Assembly: GCA_026545225.1 (NCBI GenBank)
Contig: CM048852.1
Span: 16,328,146 to 16,392,145 of the forward strand
DNA length: 64,000 nucleotides
Source of the DNA: Cornus controversa
Taxonomy: Eukaryota; Streptophyta; Magnoliopsida; Cornales; Cornaceae
Reading direction: 5' to 3'
The translations under genes were made by a program, and so were the position numbers. The notes below the pieces were generated by a model that saw nothing but the letters and a program-made list of their open reading frames with translations, had not been told where the DNA came from and made no database searches. Shown here piece by piece: positions 59,401 through 64,000 of the stretch (within the stretch, counting starts at the first letter, position 1; each line of letters begins with the position of its first letter).

Positions 59401-61117
59401 ACTATCTACTTGAGTCATCAGGTTGTCCGCTCTGTTACTTATCAAAAAAAAGGTTGTCCACCCTGTCAACATATCTGCTCCTCATGCAATCTGCTTCTCC
59501 ACGGTTTGTTCAATCCTTTGATCACTTTGTTCAACTCGGTTGATTTTCTCTTTGTTGTTGATTCTGATGAGCTTCTTGTTTTGAATCAATCACATATTAA
59601 TTTATCAATGGGAAACCCTAGACTGAGAGACAAGGCTCTCTCTCTCTATCTAAAAATATGAATTCTCTCTATAGATTATGGGAAGACTTAATTGTTTACT
59701 CTAGACTTGGCAAAACTCCATATTTACAGCCAATATAGGCGACTTATGTAATATGGTAAGTAGAATCCCTTTAAAGTTCGATTTGAGAGAATTTGCAAAA
59801 ATAAATTTTTGCAGTGTTCAATTGATCGAGCTATCAGTCGACACTATACATCCTTTGATCAATCGAGCCATTGGTTGAGTCACTTCAATATGATTTTTTT
59901 TAGAAATATGTTGATCAATTCACCCTTCAATTTATTTACACTGGAGTTCCCTTGATAGATCGATTGAGCCATCAGTCGAAATCCTTCGATCAATTGAGCC
60001 ATTGGTTGAGCCACTTCAATATGATTTTTTCTAGAAATATGTTGTTCAATCCACCCTTCAATTTATTTATATTGGAGTTCCCTCAAGATCTATTGAGCCA
60101 TAAGTATAACTTCGATAAGTTTTTTCCTGGAAATGTCTACCGATCCACTGTTTGATTGATATATGTTGGAGTTCCCTTGATCAGTCGACCAATCAACTGA
60201 CAATCACTGTTTTGTAAAAATTCAGAATTAAGAAAATCATTAAGAAAATTTGGAATAAAAACCTTAATTTTGAAAAGCAAGTTTAAAACATAATTTTGAG
60301 CCAATTAATGATAAAATTTTGGTCAAACAAGGTTTCATTTACCTTTAGTTTAGATCTGCGATTGAGTCTTAAGAGATTTGCAGGGTCTACTTTGCTGATC
60401 TTCATCTCTATCATCTTTTGAGGTTGTAGACAAACAGCTTATACCATTGACAAACATTACAACCGAAGTGTTGAATAGAAATTTGTCAACACATAACTCA
60501 GAATCCTAACATCATGGTTAATAACCTTTTAATTTTTTCTCTCATATTTTCAATTTTTTATAATATTCTTTGAATGCAGAGACTCTAAACTCCAGAACAA
60601 AACTTTAAGCTCTGTACAAGAATTGTCCAAATCACGGGGGATCACAACACAGCAGCAAGGAAACAAGAACGTTCAGAATGGAAGACCCCAGAATTCGCAT
60701 GGCTCAAACTTGACAAAAGGAACTCAGGCCAGCTTGGATGAGTTCAAATATGGATTTCCATCAGATGGCTTATCAACTGCCTCCTATCGATGGTGGGGAA
60801 GCAACAGTCCGGAGTATACTGAGAATATCCGTGTAAATGGAGCTGTAGACTTCCAAGAACACAAACATCAATCCAAAGAACTGGGGGATGGTGATGCGTG
60901 TTCATTATTACTAGACAGAGAGAAATCAGAAAATGGAACAGTTGAAAGCAACACGGGTGCCCTAGGTTCAGGTTTATTGTCAGCTGTGAGAAAAAGAGCA
61001 GTAGAAGGAGGAGAGGCACTAAAACTTGGTGTCTATCAGAGATATGGAATAAACAAGCTTGGAAGACGGGAGAGAACGTTGCTTCTCCGGATATTCAAAT
61101 CCCCATTACCAAGCTAG
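35305..61117 (+). CDS. RWP-RK domain transcription factor (4 exons, 284 aa)
   Basis: Predicted join 35305-35419, 36215-36282, 38453-38586, 60580-61117. The total is 855 coding bases (284 aa plus stop), and phases agree at all three junctions. Residues about 17-70 form an RWP-RK domain: [21 protein letters not shown], then [23 protein letters not shown], with RWPYRK as the signature. Such domains bind DNA in plant regulators of nitrogen response and of egg-cell or embryo identity. The protein lacks the long N-terminal part and PB1 domain of NLP proteins, so it is closer to the RKD-like class. A charged helix follows ([19 protein letters not shown]), then a low-complexity middle and a basic end ([16 protein letters not shown]). 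Introns are about 0.8, 2.2 and 22 kb; the last is packed with transposons. Expected to act in the nucleus. The last exon is joined by phase and frame only. Confidence 0.8.
36215..36282 (+). CDS. RWP-RK gene, exon 2
   Basis: A 68-bp exon between TTCGTCTTGCAG and GTAGGCTT. It completes the split glycine codon and encodes [22 protein letters not shown], the core of the domain with its signature. Confidence 0.9.
36283..38452 (+). other. RWP-RK intron 2, with an unexplained minus-strand frame
   Basis: Mostly AT-rich intron. On the minus strand, 37190-37447 has a frame of 85 codons with a polar, serine/aspartate-rich composition ([18 protein letters not shown] ... [19 protein letters not shown]) that looks less random than its surroundings. 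I do not recognise it. It might be a captured exon of another gene, or chance. No terminal repeats were found around it. Confidence 0.4.
38453..38586 (+). CDS. RWP-RK gene, exon 3
   Basis: 134 bp between ATGTATCCTAG and the donor CCTT/GTAAGT. It encodes [20 protein letters not shown] and the following helix, ending with two bases of a leucine codon. The continuation right after the RWPYRK signature supports it. Confidence 0.85.
39742..42090 (+). pseudogene. hAT transposase pseudogene
   Basis: The N-terminal BED zinc finger is clear at 39792-39960 ([37 protein letters not shown]). It is followed by a basic stretch ([10 protein letters not shown]), possibly a nuclear signal. The central DUF659-like part ([39 protein letters not shown]) lies at 40380-40740, and the C-terminal half ([28 protein letters not shown]) at about 40760-41280. 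The frame is lost shortly after the start (near 39776), and at TAA codons at 40348 and 40441. A frameshift near 40540 and further stops beyond 40930 follow, and an RTE LINE fragment interrupts the C-terminal part. It cannot encode a working enzyme. The region near 41280-41340 looks like a former intron, since the reversed copy has the same non-coding stretch. Confidence 0.85.
41415..41840 (+). mobile_element. RTE-type LINE, 3' fragment
   Basis: The remains of the reverse transcriptase C-terminus of plant RTE LINEs are readable: [51 protein letters not shown] and [14 protein letters not shown] short TTG-rich tail (GTTGTTGATGTTGTTG) follows, the usual 3' end of this group. It is 5'-truncated and holds several stops, for example a TAG near 41628. 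It interrupts the hAT transposase region; the reversed hAT copy lacks it, so it came after the copies separated. Confidence 0.85.
42636..43276. other. Intron spacer, nothing recognised
   Basis: Ordinary AT-rich intron sequence between the hAT duplication and the next TTA-flanked element. No frame, repeat or RNA gene is supported. Confidence 0.6.
43613..43684 (+). other. 5S rRNA-like segment in Cassandra LTR 1
   Basis: Covers the internal promoter of 5S genes: A box (AGTTAAGCATGCTT), intermediate element (GGGAGTAGTA) and C box (GGATGGGTGACTCCC). It lacks the proper 5' end of 5S rRNA and is therefore not a 5S gene. Confidence 0.88.
43994..44065 (+). other. 5S rRNA-like segment in Cassandra LTR 2
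   Basis: A second copy of the 5S-like promoter region (AGTTAAGCGTGCTT, GAGAGTAGTACT, GGATGAGTGACC). The A box and intermediate element are closer to the plant 5S consensus than in LTR 1. Confidence 0.88.
44285..47018 (+). mobile_element. L1 LINE, 5'-truncated
   Basis: Begins just before the reverse transcriptase ([20 protein letters not shown]), so ORF1 and the endonuclease are missing. Reverse transcriptase motifs follow in order: [54 protein letters not shown] and the catalytic [10 protein letters not shown] near 45355. Next come [11 protein letters not shown] and SYLGLPLG, and a C-terminal zinc-binding RVT region ([19 protein letters not shown], 46540-46610). It ends in a short A-rich tail (TTATCAAAAAAAG). 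Stops, for example TAG at 44955, and frame changes near 45330 and 45800 break it. It lies in the TTA-flanked element within RWP-RK intron 3. No target duplication was found. Confidence 0.9.
47811..47935. repeat. Diverged tandem duplication of about 63 bp
   Basis: Two adjacent copies beginning GGTTCATTTGGATGTA and containing TTTCAAAG.AGTGGAGAAC. They sit directly beside the right TTA of the split element. Confidence 0.8.
48215..48461 (-). mobile_element. LINE reverse transcriptase fragment
   Basis: Read on the minus strand it gives [10 protein letters not shown], a frame-shifted [13 protein letters not shown] and [11 protein letters not shown], which match the fingers region of plant LINE reverse transcriptase. 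Only about 250 bp remain, cut at one side by the reversed hAT copy. It seems to be another subfamily than the L1 at 44285. Confidence 0.65.
48462..50165 (-). mobile_element. hAT transposon, reversed 3' part
   Basis: Minus-strand relative of the element at 38696-42627, covering its 3' 40%. The terminal AAGAACGG...GGACACG region is at 48462-48540. The C-terminal dimerisation domain is at 49190-49320 ([29 protein letters not shown]). The middle part is at 49858-50165 ([28 protein letters not shown]). The N-terminal half is absent: the sequence stops at the codons for DVARD and changes at once to an L1 tail. It lacks the RTE insertion and keeps the C-terminal coding part that the other copy has lost. 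No intact frame. Confidence 0.87.
50166..50680 (+). mobile_element. L1 LINE, 3' fragment
   Basis: Encodes the zinc-binding C-terminus of the same LINE family as 44285-47018 ([51 protein letters not shown]). It has a stop at 50528 and a degenerate end. It starts exactly where the hAT copy stops. No A tail is left. Confidence 0.82.
50681..51159. other. Intron spacer, nothing recognised
   Basis: No coding, repeat or RNA signal that I can support. Confidence 0.5.
51160..51733. repeat. Dispersed repeat, copy A
   Basis: About 570 bp that align, at roughly two-thirds identity by eye, with 55070-55366 plus 57473-57760. Shared phrases are GTGTGGTGCATA/GTGGTGCATAG, GCCTAGGCTAGAAAA, ACCCCGATC and CTAAAGCTC. 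Words such as GGTTGCAA at one end and GAGTTGCAGCCC at the far end of copy B suggest an old small hAT-like transposon, but limits are not sharp. Confidence 0.55.
51734..55058 (-). mobile_element. Small LTR retrotransposon carrying a captured spatacsin fragment
   Basis: 3325 bp with LTRs 51734-52100 and 54693-55058 and an exact 5-bp target duplication TTCCT (51729-51733, 55059-55063). On the minus strand the 5' LTR (TGATGCAAATC...TTTGCTTCA) is followed two bases later by TGGTATCAGAGCC, a Met-type primer site. A purine tract AAGGAGGAGGGTC precedes the 3' LTR. No retroviral-type protease, reverse transcriptase or integrase is visible. Instead about 2.1 kb of the interior matches the plant spatacsin protein in sense orientation. 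I count about 23 differences between the LTRs (about 6%), or roughly 2.5-5 million years at usual plant rates. Non-autonomous and broken; the family outside the captured part is not recognised. Confidence 0.88.
52183..54290 (-). pseudogene. Captured fragment of host spatacsin (SPG11-like) gene, broken
   Basis: On the minus strand, blocks run in the order of plant spatacsin: [50 protein letters not shown] with [75 protein letters not shown]; and SWQEVE. Spatacsin is the large partner of spastizin in AP-5 and lysosome biology in animals; its plant function is less known. About 2.1 kb is collinear, and I see no intron-like gap. That fits capture from a spliced transcript, or a single large exon. 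It is broken in several places and lies wholly between the LTRs of the small retroelement. Family match is from remembered plant sequences. Confidence 0.8.
55367..57472. mobile_element. Mutator-like element, non-autonomous
   Basis: Ends GGGAACTGATATTGGC and GCCAATATCAGCTCCC are inverted, and similarity continues inward for about 100 bp (CACTCCA, AGGATATT, CTCCCATC, AAAATTACAAA). The target duplication is TATGTATA (55359-55366, 57473-57480), 8 bp and one short of the usual 9. The TIR type is common among Mutator-like elements. Its right terminal repeat is split by a hAT derivative (56654-57422); without that the element is about 1.33 kb. There is a short frame near 55601 ([20 protein letters not shown]) of unknown meaning and no transposase. 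Confidence 0.83.
56654..57422 (+). mobile_element. hAT deletion derivative, 769 bp
   Basis: Ends CTAGGAAGAACGGACACG and CGTGCTTCTTAG match the hAT element at 38696-42627, as do the subterminal regions. The transposase part is gone. An exact 8-bp duplication ATGGGAGT (56646-56653, 57423-57430) flanks it. It landed in the right terminal repeat of the Mutator-like element. Confidence 0.92.
57879..58442. mobile_element. hAT-like MITE rich in GGTTCC words
   Basis: 564 bp with inverted ends TAGGGGTGCACA and TGTGCACCCCTA. Both arms are packed with GGTTCCG/CGGAACC words (up to four in a row near 58320-58345) around a TA-rich centre (58125-58255). The flanks share GGTACAT, a probable but imperfect target duplication. 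Non-coding. Confidence 0.8.
58443..59809. other. Intron spacer with a G run
   Basis: No gene seen. Contains a run of 13 G (59092-59104) inside a G-rich stretch 59080-59106. Near 59245 lies a TTACGTGGAAAACCCTAAAT phrase of a type common in plant repeats. Short frames here show no known domain. Confidence 0.55.
59810..60215. repeat. Tandem repeat of about 130 bp with TCGATTGAGCCA words
   Basis: Two clear copies (about 59850-59980 and 59981-60104) and degenerate ends. Each contains GATCAATYGAGCCATTGGTT, GCCACTTCAATATGATTTTT and GGAGTTCCCT. It lies about 370 bp before the last RWP-RK exon. Confidence 0.82.
60580..61117 (+). CDS. RWP-RK gene, exon 4 (C-terminal)
   Basis: The acceptor TTGAATGCAG/AGAC restores the leucine codon split at exon 3 and opens a 178-codon frame to TAG at 61115-61117. 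It encodes a serine/glutamine-rich linker, an acidic section ([13 protein letters not shown]) and a basic end ([20 protein letters not shown]). No frame as good exists nearer to exon 3. The long splice is predicted, not observed. Confidence 0.75.
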
Positions 61118-61700
61118 TGGATACATGTTTTCTTTCAGAACTCTGCTGGTGCACTCTTGTGGTTTTCTAGAGTAAGAGCAGTCAGATTCAGCCTTGAGGT
61201 TTAACTGCTGTACTAAGTGCTCAATCTTCATATTTTTATCAGGAGCTTTTGATATCTTGAAGTTTTTTATGTCACGACACTTTGTAATTGGTCTATTGAA
61301 GTCCGCAGATCATGTTTTTTCTTTTCATCATTCATTACTGTCTGATTAATTTTCTGCTTAATTCTGCCCTCCTATGCACTTACCTCACGAATTCATGATA
61401 CAGACTCTCCAACTAATCATCCTCTTTGACATAACTTTTGCTTCTGTTTTTACGGAGAAGAAAGAGTTGTAGAAGCTATCACTTTCATTTGGAGAAAGTG
61501 CATAAAACTACCTTGCAGTTTGAAAAGTGCGCAAAAAATTCCCTTCATGTTCACTCCCCTCCCCTTAGTTAATCTATCCATAGGAATTCAACAACTACAG
61601 GAATGATTTTGTGAGTTTGTGGAACACCTTCATTACGTCCGTTTATCTGACTATATGAAGTTCGGGTTATGGACTAGGTGGGTAAATCCTTTTAGCCATG
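61118..61700 (+). other. Probable 3' UTR and flank of the RWP-RK gene
   Basis: U-rich sequence follows the stop. I see no clear AATAAA in the first 250 bases, and no gene. Confidence 0.45.
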
Positions 61701-61705
61701 GAGTA

Positions 61706-61890
61706 AGTTTGTTAGAGGGGCTAACTTGTCCCACATTAGATTCGGATGAGAAAAGACTTGGGTATATAAGAGTGGGTATGTAGTACTACGCAATGGCTGA
61801 GGTTTTCGGGTTAGAGGCCAAACACCCGACCTGTTAAATTTGTTATCAAAATTGACCTAGAGGAGTTCAGGTGCATTTCGGGTAGGCAGA
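61706..61890 (+). mobile_element. Small LTR-like fragment
   Basis: TGTTAGAGGGGCTAACTTGTCCCACATTAG followed by GGGTATATAAGAGTGGG and later GTTATCAAAATTGACC looks like a short LTR with TATA box and primer-like site, as in small Copia-type or TRIM elements. A second LTR is not seen. Tentative. Confidence 0.35.
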
Positions 61891-62283
61891 GTTGCCCGAC
61901 CGAGGGTGTTGCCAAAGTGTCATTATCCCTTGTCTAATTAAATAATCAATATACTCTAAAGTTAAGAAAATTATATCAGGTCATAAATAGCCCCCTTGAA
62001 AAATAAAAAAATGTCCCACCCATGGCATACTTGTATTCCTTAAGTATCTCAATTTAAACCTTTTGATCAATAAATAAAATTATTTTCACCAAAGAATTTT
62101 TTAAAATAATTAATTTTATACATGTGAACATTTCAAGTTACAAGATACCGCTGCATTTAAATCCTCTATACATTAACACTTCAATACCTAGCTAACTCAT
62201 CCATAATGTAACTTGAAAACATGAACGCATATACATAAATGCCAAATGTATGAATTTTGTTTTAAATCAATACATTAAATATA
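61891..62283. other. AT-rich spacer
   Basis: Nothing recognised apart from the 9-bp duplication at its right edge. Confidence 0.5.
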
Positions 62284-63506
62284 GGGTAAATTACATTGAC
62301 CTCCTGAGGTTTAGTCAATATACACTAACCTCCCCTCTTGTTTGTCATATTATACTAACACCCTTTGAGATTTGAAAACGAGATGACACAAACCTTCCTT
62401 CCGTTAGCAGTCAACACAGTCAATAACAAAAAATTATGATGTTGTATATTTTAAATTTCAGTTATACCCTTGAAAAACATGTAAAGATGTAATTATCTCT
62501 ATAAAATCATATGAAATACTTAGATATTTTTTTTAATTGAATAAAGTTGACAAACTTATCCCCTTCTTTTTCTTATCATTTCAAAAAGTCAAAAATTGAT
62601 CTCTAGCGAAGGTTGTCAACGATAATTTCTGGTGGCAAGAAAAAGAAGTGATAAGATATTTTTTTCTCTCTTCTTTTTTCTTTTCATTATCACCCTCTCC
62701 CTACTTTTTCTCTTTTCACTTAATTCAATTAAGAGTTAGGATCTTGAAATTAGTTTAATTGTGTGGCTTGGCTTCAATGGAACATATATGTGGTTTCGGA
62801 ATTAGGTTTAGAAGAATTAGGGTTAAATTATTTGAATTGGAAATTCTGAGTTCAGTTTATGTAATAAAATTTTCTTTTTTTCTTTTAATTTTTTTTTTTT
62901 TTACATTTTTAAAAGTCTAGGTACAAAAGTCCGTTATTTTCATTACATACATAAATATATATATACACACACTAATATACAAAATTACAGAGCTAAGTAG
63001 CCAACTTATATATAAAAGCTAGTAGCCAACCAACCCATTTATGCTTTTCAATTTACGGCCACATCTCTAAAAAATTACTGATGTTCCTTGATTACATACA
63101 TAAATACAAACCCATTTCAATTCATGGATTTGTTTGTTAACTTTGTGAATAGTAGACTCTTGACTTATTTATTTAAACTACAATTGAGTTTAAGTTGTCA
63201 AAAATATTTTATTTTTCATCAATTTTAGATTTTGTTTTCTAAATGAACTGTTTAGCTCACTGGTGTCGTTAATGGCAGTAGAATGAAAGGAGAAGGGTGA
63301 GCAGACGTTGGAATACAATTGGATAATTTTGTCTTTTCACTTTACTTTGTTTATGAATTAAAATAATATTAAAAAAATGAGGACAAAAAGGTAATTTTAT
63401 TACTTCAGTTAACGACATCTACCTAATAACTCTGACTCTTGGTCAGTATAATTTGACAAATAAGAGGTAAGGTCTAAACTTGAGGAAATGTTAGTGTAAT
63501 TTTCCC
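62284..63506. mobile_element. Mutator-like non-autonomous element
   Basis: 1223 bp with inverted ends GGGTAAATTACATTGACC and TGTTAGTGTAATTTTCCC; similarity continues inward for about 90 bp. An exact 9-bp target duplication TTAAATATA flanks it (62275-62283, 63507-63515). The interior is AT-rich and non-coding. Confidence 0.88.
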
Positions 63507-63515
63507 TTAAATATA

Positions 63516-64000
63516 TGTCAAATATGTACAAAACTTAGCTTTCACGGGACAATCCCAACACTAACATCTACTTTTTAAAAAGGAACAATGTAATTGGACA
63601 AAAACAAATCTTTATTTTATCAATGAATTATATAATACATAGATAATTTCTCATTTAATAAAAATACATTAGGAACTAAATTTACGAACATAAATACAAA
63701 TACAATACTTTCAATAATGAAATGAAATAATAACAATGATATTATTTGCTCAATTTCTATACAAATAAACTTGAGTTTGAACCCGATAAACAAAACGGTT
63801 ATAATTAAATAAATAAATAAAAATTTAAATTAGATAAAAGTAAGAATACTAGACTTTAAGATTGAGAAGCATGCTTGACAATGTCTTAAAGTCAATACTT
63901 CCTCTTTACATGGGTATTAACAATAGTATTAGTTCCCACATGCATTCCAAAAGCTCGCAGACAGTCTCTTCAAAAGAAGACGAACTTGATCAAGAGAACT
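63516..64000. other. AT-rich right flank
   Basis: No gene, repeat or RNA that I can support up to the window end. Confidence 0.5.

Overview
The window is nuclear DNA from a flowering plant, most likely a eudicot. This rests on an Athila-type Ty3 element with a tRNA-Asp primer site, Tekay/Del-type long LTRs, a Cassandra element with 5S-derived LTRs, hAT, Mutator-like and Harbinger-like transposons, L1 and RTE LINEs, and an intron-rich RWP-RK gene. No species is named. Only one host gene looks intact.

Left part (1-30204): a diverged AT-rich satellite with a 284-bp dimer made of two related halves of about 142 bp. It occupies 1-4374, 18722-20311 and 23272-26905. The last block repeats the first in the same order, with the same private variants, so the array has a higher-order unit of about 6.1 kb once insertions are subtracted. 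An Athila element (4375-18721, site duplication CTCAT, LTRs about 1% apart) and a Tekay/Del-like solo LTR (20312-23271) are inserted in the array. A second Tekay/Del-like LTR with its primer site and the start of gag (26906-30204, minus strand) bounds it on the right. The Athila copy contains gag-pol, a third 'env-like' frame with a plausible spliced leader, and a foreign solo LTR (12407-13800) in that leader.

Middle (30205-35263): a probable endogenous pararetrovirus fragment with a TATA box behind it, then AT-rich DNA with three well-delimited small transposons (hAT-, Harbinger- and Mutator-like).

Right part (35264-61117): a four-exon RWP-RK transcription factor gene, predicted 284 aa. Its third intron is about 22 kb and is filled with nested elements. 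These include a 3.9-kb hAT element with an RTE LINE fragment; a TTA-flanked element split by Cassandra and a 5'-truncated L1; a reversed partial hAT copy fused to an L1 tail; a 3.3-kb LTR element carrying a broken copy of part of the host spatacsin (SPG11-like) gene; a Mutator-like element with a hAT deletion derivative inside its terminal repeat; and a hAT-like element rich in GGTTCC words. Downstream (61118-64000) are the gene's 3' flank, a small LTR-like piece and a 1.2-kb Mutator-like element.

The observations most worth pursuing are the spatacsin capture by a small LTR element, the 6.1-kb satellite higher-order unit, short-palindrome arrays of different sequence but similar design in three separate LTR families, and the long nested intron that the RWP-RK transcript must remove.
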